Shown in pieces: positions 14,369-22,431 of a DNA stretch of 64,000 nucleotides. Source of the DNA: Achromobacter xylosoxidans A8 (GTDB lineage Bacteria; Pseudomonadota; Gammaproteobacteria; Burkholderiales; Burkholderiaceae_B); NCBI RefSeq assembly GCF_000165835.1, contig NC_014640.1, positions 1,488,001 to 1,552,000 on the forward strand, read 5' to 3'. How positions within the stretch are numbered: position 1 is the stretch's first letter; each line of letters starts with the position of its first letter. The position numbers were made by a program, and so were the translations under genes. The notes beneath the pieces are model-generated. The model was not told the DNA's origin, searched no databases, and was given only the letters and a program-made list of their open reading frames with translations.

Positions 14369-15934
14369 TCAAGGCGCCGCCACCCGCTCCACCTCCCATG
14401 CCCGCGGCTTCTTAACCGCCCAAGGCTGATACCCCCTGATATCCGCCCGATAAGCCCCAATATCCAACCCGTTATACAAAGGAATACTAGGCACATCCGC
14501 CAGGAACAGCTTATGCAGCTGGTCAAACGAAGCCTGCCGCTTCGCATGATCCGTATCCGACGCCGCCGCCTCGATCAGCTTCTGCGCCTCCGGGTTGTCC
14601 CAAACCTTGCGCGGCTGCTTCGCCTTATCCCCCGTCACCATCTCGTAATTCAGCGCCGCATCCAGCCGCGCAGAATAAGGGAAGGTCATCATCTGGTAAG
14701 TGCCCGCGTTATAGCGGTCCAGCTGTGTCGCCCACTCCACCACCGACAACTGCGCATTGATGCCAACCGCCTGCAGCATCGCCTGAATGATGACCGCGGA
14801 GTTATACGACTGCGGATAGCGCTTGGTCGTCAGGATCGCAAGTTCCTGCCCCTTGTATCCGGCTTCCTTCAGCAGCTTCTGCGACTGGGCCGGATCGTAA
14901 TTCCAGCCCTGCTTCTGCGCCGCGTCGTAGTAGGGCGACACCAGCGGCACAATCGAATTGTTCGGCTGCGCCAGGCCTTCCGTCACCGCCGCCGCCAACT
15001 GCTGGTAATCGATCGCGTGGGCCAACGCCTGGCGCATCTTGGGATTGGCCAGCACCGGATCCTTGGTCTGCATCAGCAGCGCCGTCATGCTCATCACCGG
15101 CGCATGCGCCACCTTGACGTTCGGCGTGCCTTGCAACACCGGCACGTCGCTATTGGACACGTCCTCGATGATGTCGATATTGCCCCGCTGCAAGGCCGCC
15201 TTGGCGGTGGAATCGTCCGGCACGATCAGGAAGCGTACCTCGTCCACCAGCGGCCGCTTCGATCCCGTGTAGCCGTCGCGCTTGCCGTCCAGGTTTGAAT
15301 AGCCCGCGAACTTGGTCAGGCGTATGTACTCGCCGCGCTTCCATTCCGCCAGCTCGAACGGACCGGTGCCGATGGGCTTGTCCCAAGCGCCGTCCGCGCG
15401 CACCGAATCCTTGGACAGGATGCCGGTGCCGCCGCAGTCGGCGCGCGCCAGCGTCGCCAGGAACAGGCTGCTGGGCTTTTCGATGTGGTAGACCACCGTC
15501 TGCGCGTCCGGCGCTTCCACGCCCGTGACCTTGACCGTGCCACGTCCGTCGAATTCGCTGGCGCAGCGCCAGCCCGAATTGGCCGCGGTGTAGTGCTGCC
15601 AGGTCCACAGCACGTCGGCCGAGGTCATGGGCTTGCCGTTATGGAACTTGATGCCTTCGCGCAGCTTGAAGGTATAGGTCTTGCCGTCCGGGCTGATGTC
15701 CACCGACTTGGCCAGCAGCGGGCGGACCTCGGCGTCCTCGCCATAGGCCACCAGGCCCTCGACGATGTGCAGCACCACCGCGTCGCTATTGCTGTCGCGG
15801 TTGACGCCGGGTTCGGTGGAGCGGATGTCGGCCGTGAGCGAGATGCGCAGCGGCGGGGCGGATTGCGCCCAGGCCGCGCCGGCCACGGCGCCCAGCGCCA
15901 GCGCAACCGCGGCGCTCAATAGATTTTTATTCAT
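14369..15934 (-). CDS. ABC transporter substrate-binding protein (SBP family 5), paralogue 2
   Basis: A 521-residue periplasmic binding protein. The signal peptide spans about residues 1-23 (LLSAAVALALGAVAGAAWAQ); the mature part begins near SAPPLRISLTADIRSTEPGVNRD. It matches the protein at 7502-9061 along its length (YTFKLREGIKFHNG, KDSV.ADG.W.KP.GTGP, SKRPLV.EV.FL.VPD, QLDRYN.G.YQ, DKAKQPRKVWD). It lies 36 bases after the C45 hydrolase on the same strand, so the two form an operon under the palindrome at 17177. It probably feeds the ABC transporter at 3190-6604. An IS256 element has inserted 6 bases beyond its stop without damaging the coding region. Confidence 0.9.
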   Translation of the reverse strand: MNKNLLSAAVALALGAVAGAAWAQSAPPLRISLTADIRSTEPGVNRDSNSDAVVLHIVEGLVAYGEDAEVRPLLAKSVDISPDGKTYTFKLREGIKFHNGKPMTSADVLWTWQHYTAANSGWRCASEFDGRGTVKVTGVEAPDAQTVVYHIEKPSSLFLATLARADCGGTGILSKDSVRADGAWDKPIGTGPFELAEWKRGEYIRLTKFAGYSNLDGKRDGYTGSKRPLVDEVRFLIVPDDSTAKAALQRGNIDIIEDVSNSDVPVLQGTPNVKVAHAPVMSMTALLMQTKDPVLANPKMRQALAHAIDYQQLAAAVTEGLAQPNNSIVPLVSPYYDAAQKQGWNYDPAQSQKLLKEAGYKGQELAILTTKRYPQSYNSAVIIQAMLQAVGINAQLSVVEWATQLDRYNAGTYQMMTFPYSARLDAALNYEMVTGDKAKQPRKVWDNPEAQKLIEAAASDTDHAKRQASFDQLHKLFLADVPSIPLYNGLDIGAYRADIRGYQPWAVKKPRAWEVERVAAP

Positions 15935-15970
15935 CGATACGTCTTCCTGGGGTTGCGCGGGCGCGCCGCG

Positions 15971-17113
15971 TCAGGCGGCAGCCAGCAGTTCGGGTTCGGC
16001 GCTCAGGCTGTAGCGGGTGAAGCTGCGGTTCAGCGCCGGCAGCGGCGCGACTTCCATCAGGCCGGCCTCGGGCTCCATGATCACCATCGCCACCGTGGCC
16101 GACAGGTTGTCGTGGCTGCCGGGGCGCGGCGGACGGCAGACGGAATAGGGTGCGCCGAAGTCGTCGAACAGCGCGCGCTTCAAGTCTTCGCGCGTCAGCT
16201 TGGACTGCTCGTTCAGCAGCCGGCGCACGCGCCAGTCGCGATAGGCGCTTTCCGGCGTGCTGGCGCGGCCGGTGTCGCGCAGCTTGGTCAGGGCCACGTC
16301 GCTGACCCAGTGGTTGGCGTGGACGATCAGATCGTCGCTACCCGGGTAGATGGGGAAGGCTTCGTCGGTGGTGCATTCATAGTCCACGCCGAAGCCCGCG
16401 GCCATGCCGATCATGATGTTGTTGGAGCAGGACTTGGGCGTGGTCGCCACGGCCTTGATCGCCAGCGCGAAGTGTTCCTGTTCCAGCACCTTGCGGCGGA
16501 TCAGCGACAGCGGCACGCCCAGCTGGCGGAAGTCGCGGTCGGATTCCAGGTAGTTGGCGGTGATTGATACGCCGGCGCTGTTCAGGCCGCTGCGCGCCAG
16601 GCCGCCGGCTTCGACGAAGGTCAGGATGTCGGGGCCGTTGTCGTTCCGCACGCGAAGCACGATGGCGGTCTCGGCGCATTCCGCGCGCCAGTCCCAGTTC
16701 TGCCCATGGATCAGGCGGCCATTGGCCGAACGCGTCGGCAGGATCAGCGCGCCGGTGCAGCCGTCGCCCGGCTCCAGTTCGGCGGCCTTCTTCTTTTCGG
16801 CGCGGGCCTTGGCGATGACTTCCGTGCGCGCGTTCACCATCACGATGTCTTCGAAAGGCACGTCGGCGCCTGCCGCAATGCCGCGCATTTCTTCCAGGTA
16901 ATGCGGCGCGAAGTTCTCGATCTCGCGGGCGAAGCCGTTGATCAGCTGGGTGCGCGCCATGGCGTCATAGCCCAGGTCGACCAGGGTCTGGCCGTACATC
17001 TTGGCGCTCTTGCGCACGCGATCAGCGGCTTGCTGGCCGTAGGAGCGGCCGCGGGCCTCGGGCGCGCCCGAAACCGATACGAAGGGAAATTGGGTGATCT
17101 GGGTCATGGACAT
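15971..17113 (-). CDS. C45-family Ntn hydrolase (acyl-CoA:6-APA acyltransferase-like)
   Basis: A 380-residue member of peptidase family C45. The processing site is DGCTGALIL with Cys119, the residue that becomes the N-terminal nucleophile after self-cleavage. NWDWRAECAETAIVLR (about 143-158) and GLARSGLNSAGVSITANYL (about 175-193) are conserved core strands, and SHDNLSATVAMVIMEPEAG occurs near the C-terminus. The family includes penicillin acyltransferase and amide hydrolases acting on N-acyl amino acids and small peptides. There is no signal peptide, so it works in the cytoplasm. It heads an operon with a peptide-type binding protein, and its promoter region carries the shared TTGGCGCCAA palindrome. 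I infer that it splits an amide in the imported ligand. A start two codons later is possible. Confidence 0.85.
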   Translation of the reverse strand: MSMTQITQFPFVSVSGAPEARGRSYGQQAADRVRKSAKMYGQTLVDLGYDAMARTQLINGFAREIENFAPHYLEEMRGIAAGADVPFEDIVMVNARTEVIAKARAEKKKAAELEPGDGCTGALILPTRSANGRLIHGQNWDWRAECAETAIVLRVRNDNGPDILTFVEAGGLARSGLNSAGVSITANYLESDRDFRQLGVPLSLIRRKVLEQEHFALAIKAVATTPKSCSNNIMIGMAAGFGVDYECTTDEAFPIYPGSDDLIVHANHWVSDVALTKLRDTGRASTPESAYRDWRVRRLLNEQSKLTREDLKRALFDDFGAPYSVCRPPRPGSHDNLSATVAMVIMEPEAGLMEVAPLPALNRSFTRYSLSAEPELLAAA

Positions 17114-17176
17114 AGGGCGGCGCGCCGCGCCGCAATCTGGGGTGGGAATTGGATGGCGAAAAAATGTTAGCTTATT

Positions 17177-17186
17177 TTGGCGCCAA
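17177..17186. promoter_or_regulatory. operator palindrome, site 3 of 3 (TTGGCGCCAA)
   Basis: TTTTGGCGCCAATAT here is the same 15 bases as at the 7.45-kb site, and both have AGCT shortly before. The centre is about 68 bases upstream of the C45 hydrolase start on the minus strand. Confidence 0.7.
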
Positions 17187-17233
17187 TATTGCTCAGGGTT
17201 TACCAGTGCAAGGACGCCATGGGCGTCCTGCGT

Positions 17234-18001
17234 TCAGCGCGTATGGGGGGAGGCGGCGGCCAGGTCGGCGCAGGTCTTGAAGTTTGCGCCCGCGGCGCGG
17301 AAGCGCTCCAGCAGTTGCTCGACTTTCAGCAGCCTTGCCGCGCGGCCGACGCCGTTGTCGGCGCGCGGATGCAGGGTCAGGCAGGCATAGCCTTCGGCCG
17401 CAAGCAGCGCGTCGCCCTGTTCCACCCAGTGCGCGTAGGCCCGGTCCTGCGTCACGCGGCGGCTGAAATGGGTGGCGTCGCACAGGCCTTCGCTCCAGGG
17501 CAGCTCCACCATGCCGGGCCCGCCGTCCGCGTCCAGCATGTAGGGGGCGTCGTCGTCGATCGCGCTGCTGTCGTAGCGGTAGCCGAGCTGGTGCAAGAGC
17601 GGCACGGTGTTGGCGGTGAACCCGCTGGCGTAGCGGAAGCCTTGCGGCGCCGAGCCGGTCAGTGCGGCCAGCCGGTCTCGGGCCCGTTCCAGCACTTCGC
17701 CTTCGCGTTCGCCCAGCGCCGGCAGGTCTTCGTAGGCATTGCCCTGCGAGGCCGCTTCGTGGCCGTCGCGCAGGCTTTGCTCCAGCAGGCCGCGGCAGCG
17801 CTCGGCTTCGAACACCGGCCAGAACAGCGTGGCGCGGATGCCCTGGCGGCGCAACATGTCCAGCACGCGCGCCAGGCCGCCGCCATAGGTGTAGCGGCCA
17901 TGCGCATCGCGGCCGTGCAGCGAGGCTTCGGGCTGGGTCGCGGCTTCGGGGCCGATGCCCTGCACGTTGATGGTGACCAGCAAGGTTTTGTCGGCGCTCA
18001 T
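17234..18001 (-). CDS. degenerate NodB-fold deacetylase-like protein
   Basis: A 255-residue protein of the polysaccharide-deacetylase fold that has lost the usual metal and catalytic residues. It aligns with the product of the gene just upstream: GHEAASQGNAYED here against GHEIAAHGYLHEA there, and TINVQG against TVHVDG. So His-His becomes Gln86 and Tyr90, and the Asp becomes Gln14. Other fold motifs are kept (YDSSAIDDDAPYM, LTLHPRADNG). Its ATG overlaps the upstream stop (ATGA) and GGAG precedes it, so it is translationally coupled. It may be a partner subunit of the intact paralogue, or a metal-independent enzyme like PuuE. It is not a broken gene: the frame is full length. Confidence 0.8.
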   Translation of the reverse strand: MSADKTLLVTINVQGIGPEAATQPEASLHGRDAHGRYTYGGGLARVLDMLRRQGIRATLFWPVFEAERCRGLLEQSLRDGHEAASQGNAYEDLPALGEREGEVLERARDRLAALTGSAPQGFRYASGFTANTVPLLHQLGYRYDSSAIDDDAPYMLDADGGPGMVELPWSEGLCDATHFSRRVTQDRAYAHWVEQGDALLAAEGYACLTLHPRADNGVGRAARLLKVEQLLERFRAAGANFKTCADLAAASPHTR

Positions 18002-18882
18002 GCGCTTCTCCAGGCGTCGGGGCGGGCAAGGCAGTGGCGCGCCAACGCTTCCAGCGTCATGACGTGCACATCGGGTTGGGCGGCCAGATAGGCCAGGAAC
18101 CGGTCCAGCGCCGCGGCGCGGGCCGGGGTGCCCGAACCGCCGGCGGCCTTGGGATGCACGGTCAGGTGCACATAACCTTCGGCCTGACGCAGCGCCTCGA
18201 ACTCCTGCACCCAGTTGTCGTAGGCTTCCGCCGCGAGGCTGTGGCCCGAGAAATAAAAGGGGTAGTCGTCCAGCGACACCGTGTTGTTGGGCAGCATGAT
18301 GAAGTCCGCCGCGTCCGCCGGCAGGTAGGGGCGGTCCTGGTCCTTCTCGCTGGCGTCGTAGCAATAGCCCAGCCGCCGCAGCGCGGGCAGGGTGCGGTGG
18401 CTTTTGCGGCCCGAGGGCGAGCACCAGCCCACCGGCGTCACGCCCAGCTCGCGCTGGATGATGCGGTGGGTCTGCTCCAGCAGCGCGGGCTCGTCCTCGC
18501 CCAGGTCCCAGGCTTCATGCAGATAGCCATGCGCGGCGATCTCGTGGCCTGCTTGCAGGATGGCGTGGAAGGTGGTCGGGTAGCGCTCGACGTCGTAGCC
18601 GCAGGCGAAGAAGGTGGCGGGCATGCCATGGCGCGCCAGGATCTCCAGGTGCCGCGGCACGCCGCGGCGGATGGCATAGCGGCCGGCGGTGTGGGGACCG
18701 GCCGGGAACTGCTTGCGGCCGACCTCGACGGCCGGGCCGTCCACGTGGACGGTGACGCACACCACCGCGCGCACCGGTACTGCGCCCGCGGCGCGCAGGC
18801 CCTGCGCGCGCAGCTCGCGGTCCAGCGGTAGCCAGGGATTGGAGCGGGCGTCCAGCGGGACGCCATAAGGTATGCGTTGCAT
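17998..18882 (-). CDS. polysaccharide-deacetylase family hydrolase with intact metal site
   Basis: A 294-residue NodB-fold protein. TVHVDGP holds the catalytic Asp (Asp48) and HGYLHE the metal-binding histidines (His118, His122). GWCSPSGRKS, YDASEKDQDRPYLP and LTVHPKAAGG are further fold motifs. No signal peptide is seen, which argues against a cell-wall substrate and for a small cytoplasmic amide or cyclic imide. Its start shares one base with the stop of the Bug-family gene upstream (TGATG), and its own stop overlaps the next deacetylase. The operon bug-deacetylase-deacetylase suggests uptake plus hydrolysis of one compound, under the divergent IclR regulator. Confidence 0.85.
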   Translation of the reverse strand: MQRIPYGVPLDARSNPWLPLDRELRAQGLRAAGAVPVRAVVCVTVHVDGPAVEVGRKQFPAGPHTAGRYAIRRGVPRHLEILARHGMPATFFACGYDVERYPTTFHAILQAGHEIAAHGYLHEAWDLGEDEPALLEQTHRIIQRELGVTPVGWCSPSGRKSHRTLPALRRLGYCYDASEKDQDRPYLPADAADFIMLPNNTVSLDDYPFYFSGHSLAAEAYDNWVQEFEALRQAEGYVHLTVHPKAAGGSGTPARAAALDRFLAYLAAQPDVHVMTLEALARHCLARPDAWRSA

Positions 18883-19895
18883 CAGGTGGCCTTGATGTTG
18901 GCGGTCTTGATCAGCGTGCGCCATTTCTCGCTTTCGGTGGCGACGAAGCGGCTCAATTCCTGCGGCGTGCTGCCGTGCAGTTCCAGTCCGTTCTGCGTCA
19001 GTTGCTCCATGGCGGGCTGCTTGAGCGCGCTTTGCACGGCGCCGTTCAGCGTCTGGATGATGGCGGCGGACGTGCCCGCGGGCGCGAACACGCCGTTCCA
19101 GCCTATGGCCTGATAGCCGGGAAAGCCCGACTCCGCCACGGTGGGCACGTCGGGCAGGGCCTGCGCGCGCTGCGCCGAGGTCACCGCCAGCGGCCGTGAT
19201 TTACCGCCCCGGATGAATTGCTGCTGGTTGATCACCACGTCCATCAGGATGGGGAACTGCCCACCCAGGAAGTCGTTGACGGCTGCCGCCGCGCCCTTGT
19301 ACGGCACGCCGGGCAGGTCCAGTCCGGCGGTGGCCTTGAGCAATTCCATGGCCAGATGCGCGGAGCTGCCGTTCTGCGTGATGCCATAGAAATACTTGCC
19401 CGGATTGGCTTTGATCAGGGCGACCAGCTCTTGCAGCGAGCGCGCAGGAAACGACGGATGTACCACCAGCACGTTGTTGTAGTAGCAGACCATGGACACT
19501 GGTTCGAAGTCCTTGACCGGGTCGTAGCCGATGTTCTCGTACAAGCTCTGGTTCACCGTATGGGTGCCAGTGGATCCCAGTGCGATGGTGTAGCCGTCGG
19601 GCGCCGAACGCGCGGCCTGCTGCGTGCCGATGTTGCCGGCCGCTCCGCCCTTGTTGATGACGACCACGCTTTGCTTGAGCGCCACGCCTATGCCCTGGGC
19701 CAGCGGGCGGGCCACCAGGTCGGTGCCGCCGCCGGCCGGGAAGGGCACGATGAACTGGAGGGCGCGTTCGGCCGGATAGCCGGCCGCCCAGGCGCGGCCG
19801 GGCCGGGCCAATGCCGCGCTGGCCAAGGTCGCGGCCGAAGCCCCCAGGAAATGCCGGCGGCTGATGCCGCCCTTGGTGCCGCAAGACTGCTTCAT
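18882..19895 (-). CDS. Bug/TctC-family solute-binding protein with Tat signal
   Basis: A 337-residue periplasmic receptor. The N-terminus carries a twin-arginine motif SRRHFLGASAATLASAA, so it is likely exported folded by the Tat system. The mature part opens AGYPAERALQFIVPFPAGGGTDLVAR, then DGYTIALGSTGTHTVNQSLY and YDPVKDFEPVSMV, all typical of the Bug family. AAGGGGAATATCC before ATG gives a good ribosome site. It is the first gene of an operon with two deacetylase-fold hydrolases. Membrane partners are not encoded nearby. The ligand is probably the amide or imide substrate of the downstream enzymes. Confidence 0.88.
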   Translation of the reverse strand: MKQSCGTKGGISRRHFLGASAATLASAALARPGRAWAAGYPAERALQFIVPFPAGGGTDLVARPLAQGIGVALKQSVVVINKGGAAGNIGTQQAARSAPDGYTIALGSTGTHTVNQSLYENIGYDPVKDFEPVSMVCYYNNVLVVHPSFPARSLQELVALIKANPGKYFYGITQNGSSAHLAMELLKATAGLDLPGVPYKGAAAAVNDFLGGQFPILMDVVINQQQFIRGGKSRPLAVTSAQRAQALPDVPTVAESGFPGYQAIGWNGVFAPAGTSAAIIQTLNGAVQSALKQPAMEQLTQNGLELHGSTPQELSRFVATESEKWRTLIKTANIKAT

Positions 19896-19972
19896 GGATA
19901 TTCCCCTTGTGTTTTCCGCAGGCGCAGAAGCGTGCTGGTGCCGTCCTGTGCCTTGCTTGAATATCATTATTC

Positions 19973-20021
19973 GATAAAAAATAATTCAATCCAATTAGTT
20001 TTTATCTATAAATGATAAAAA
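19973..20021. promoter_or_regulatory. AT-rich control region with three GATAAAAA boxes
   Basis: GATAAAAA occurs at 19973-19980 and 20014-20021, and inverted (TTTTTATC) at 19999-20006. The block is strikingly AT-rich for this genome and lies between the divergent bug operon and the iclR gene. It is a good place for the IclR operator and the promoter of one or both transcripts. Confidence 0.5.
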
Positions 20022-20150
20022 ATGGAAAAACGATAGTTTGGGCCTTGTTCGACTGCTGGCACCAATAGGCATCGCCAATGACACAGGCGCAGACCGCGTA
20101 CCCCTGTGATACGCTGCGCCCGATCCCGCGTTGTTCCCTGCCCACCCGCC

Positions 20151-20921
20151 ATGTCCACCCTGAAGCGAGCCCTAGCGATACTTGACCTCTTCAGCCTCGA
20201 AACCCCGGTGCTGTCGGCGGAAGAGATCATTTCGCGCCTGTCGTATTCGGCGCCCACGGGCTACCGCTACATCCGCGACCTGACGGACCTGGGCTATCTG
20301 CTGCGCGTGACCGGCGAGGGCTACAAGCTGGGGCCGCGCATCATCGAACTGGACCACCTCATCATCGACGGCGATCCGGTGCTGGGAGTGGCGCGGCCGA
20401 TCATGCGCGAGGTGGTGGACCAGGTAGGCGGCGACGTGCTGCTCAGCGTGATCCATGGCCTGCGCATCCTCAACATCCATCACGAGCGCGGGCCGGACGA
20501 ACTGGGCATTCCGCACGGCCGCGGCCGCGCCCATCCGCTGTTTCGCGGCGCCACGGCCAAGACCATCGTGGCATTCCTGCCGCGCAAGGACCAGCGCCGC
20601 TTGTACGAAGCGCATGCGGACGAGATCCGCCAGCTGGGCCTGGGGGAAACGCAGGCCGAGTTCACCGGCAAGCTGGATCAGATCCGGGTGCAGGGTTTTT
20701 ATCTGGGAGTCGGCGAGATCTCGCCGGAGCGGGCGGGCATCGCGGTGCCGGTGTTCCAGGAAGACCGCCGCGTATTCGGCGCGCTGACCGTCACCTTCCT
20801 GGCGGCCCGGCTCAACACCATTGCGCAGGACAAGACCACGGCCTTGCTGCAGTCGGCCGCCCGCCGCATCGAGTCGCTGGCGCTGGCCACGCGCATGAAG
20901 GAACAAGCCCCCGCGCCGTGA
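20151..20921 (+). CDS. IclR-family transcriptional regulator
   Basis: A 256-residue regulator. The N-terminal winged helix (STLKRALAILDLFSLETPVLSAEEIISRL, divided by eye near residues 2-30, then APTGYRYIRDLTDLGYLLR) is followed by the IclR effector domain: YKLGPRIIELDHLI, HPLFRGATAKTIVAFLPR (about 140-158), and the ligand-pocket segment ERAGIAVPVF near 208. It is divergent from the Bug-deacetylase operon, the usual layout for an IclR regulator and its target. The start at 20151 gives the standard short lead before the HTH. The effector is presumably the operon substrate. Confidence 0.87.
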   Translation: MSTLKRALAILDLFSLETPVLSAEEIISRLSYSAPTGYRYIRDLTDLGYLLRVTGEGYKLGPRIIELDHLIIDGDPVLGVARPIMREVVDQVGGDVLLSVIHGLRILNIHHERGPDELGIPHGRGRAHPLFRGATAKTIVAFLPRKDQRRLYEAHADEIRQLGLGETQAEFTGKLDQIRVQGFYLGVGEISPERAGIAVPVFQEDRRVFGALTVTFLAARLNTIAQDKTTALLQSAARRIESLALATRMKEQAPAP

Positions 20922-20979
20922 GCGCGAGGGCTTGCGTGCCGGTCTGCCGCGGTCAGGACGGCATGCCGCCCGATTCAGG

Positions 20980-22431
20980 CTACTGCTGCGCGGCGCGCGT
21001 GGGCGACCCCATGGCCTGGAACAGCGCGGCCGTTTCGGTCAGGCGCGCATTGGCGTACTCGATCTCGCGCAGGCGGGCCGCCACGTAATGCTGCTCGGCG
21101 GCATATTCGGTGTAAGGCGCCAGCGCGCCCAGGCGCACGCGGCTGGCGGTGTTGCGGTAGGACTGCTCCGCGGCGCGGCGCGAGGCTTCGGCCGAGGCCA
21201 GCGCCTGCCCGTCGGCGTCCAGCCGCGACAGCGTGTCGGCCACGTCGCGGAAGGCCGTCAGCACGGTTTGCTTGTATTGCAGCAGTGCGGCCTCGTAGCG
21301 TTCCTTGGCCGCGCTGCGCTCGGCCAGCAGTGCGCCGCCATGGAAGATGGGTTGTGTGAGCGAGGCGCCGATCGCCCAGATGGCGCCGGCGCCCGACATC
21401 GCCGCCGGCCAGTTGAAGCCGCTCTTGCCCATGGACGCCGACAAGGACAAGCTGGGGAACAGCTGCGCGGTGGCCACGCCCACGTCGGCCGCGGCCGCCT
21501 GCACCACCGCATCGGCGAACAGGATGTCCGGGCGCGCCGCCAGCAGTTCGGACGGCACTACCACCGGCACCTGTTGCGGCACGGCCAGCATGCCGAAAGC
21601 CAGGTCGGGCGGAGCCTGGTCGGGATTGCGGCCCAGCAGCACCGCCAACGCATGGCGCGTGGCATGCCAGCTTGCGCGCAGGCCGGGCAGGGACGCTTCC
21701 AGCGTGGCGGCGTCCTGGTCCGCGTCCAGCGCATCGTTCTGCGAGGCCGAACCCAGTTCATAGCGACGCTGCGTATCGCGCGCCACCTGCCGCGCCAGCA
21801 CCACCTGTTTTTCGGTCAGCGCCACGCGTTCCGCCAGCGCCGCCGCGGTGATGGCGCCGGTGACGATATTGCTGGCGAGCGAACGTCGGGCCGACTCCAG
21901 CTGGAAAGCCTGCTGTTCGACTTGGGCCGCCAGCGAGGCGTTGGCGAAGCGCGCCGCGCCGAACAGGTCCAGGTCGTATTTGGCGTGGACCTGGCCGGTG
22001 AAGACGTTGTATTGGGCGGTCGGCTCAGGCAGGTTCGGCATGGTCAGCGCGCGCCGCCGGGAGACGTCGGCGCCCGCGTCGACCGAGGGCAGCAAAGACG
22101 AATTCACCTGGCCGCGCAATTGCTCGCGCGCGCCGGCCAGATTGCGTTCGGCGGCGGCCAGGTCCGGGCTGTTGGCCAAACCTTCGGCCACCAACGCGTT
22201 CAGCGCTTCGGAGCCGTAGCGCTTCCACCATTCCGGCACGGGCCGCGCGCCTTGTTCGAAGCGCTGCGCCACGCCCTGGGCGGTAGCGCCCGCGGCGGGC
22301 GTGGCTTCGACGCCGTACTGCGCCGGTTGCGCAATGGCGGGCGGCTTGTTGCTGGGGGCGAAGGCGCAGGCGCCCAGCGCCAGCGTCAAGGGCAGGGCTG
22401 CCAGGCGTAAGGAAAGTCTGCTCATTGTCAT
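20980..22431 (-). CDS. RND efflux outer-membrane factor (NodT/OprM family), system 1
   Basis: A 483-residue outer-membrane channel lipoprotein. The lipobox is LALGACA, with the acylated Cys near residue 22. Two repeated outer-membrane-efflux (TolC-like) domains follow, with family motifs KYDLDLFGAARFANA (about 165-180), AARPDILFADAVVQAAAADVG (about 305-325) and a coiled-coil-rich helical barrel. The ATG overlaps the stop of the RND pump gene (ATGA), so it is coupled. Together with the upstream genes it makes a tripartite exporter from periplasm or cytoplasm to the outside. It converges on the iclR gene. Confidence 0.9.
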   Translation of the reverse strand: MTMSRLSLRLAALPLTLALGACAFAPSNKPPAIAQPAQYGVEATPAAGATAQGVAQRFEQGARPVPEWWKRYGSEALNALVAEGLANSPDLAAAERNLAGAREQLRGQVNSSLLPSVDAGADVSRRRALTMPNLPEPTAQYNVFTGQVHAKYDLDLFGAARFANASLAAQVEQQAFQLESARRSLASNIVTGAITAAALAERVALTEKQVVLARQVARDTQRRYELGSASQNDALDADQDAATLEASLPGLRASWHATRHALAVLLGRNPDQAPPDLAFGMLAVPQQVPVVVPSELLAARPDILFADAVVQAAAADVGVATAQLFPSLSLSASMGKSGFNWPAAMSGAGAIWAIGASLTQPIFHGGALLAERSAAKERYEAALLQYKQTVLTAFRDVADTLSRLDADGQALASAEASRRAAEQSYRNTASRVRLGALAPYTEYAAEQHYVAARLREIEYANARLTETAALFQAMGSPTRAAQQ

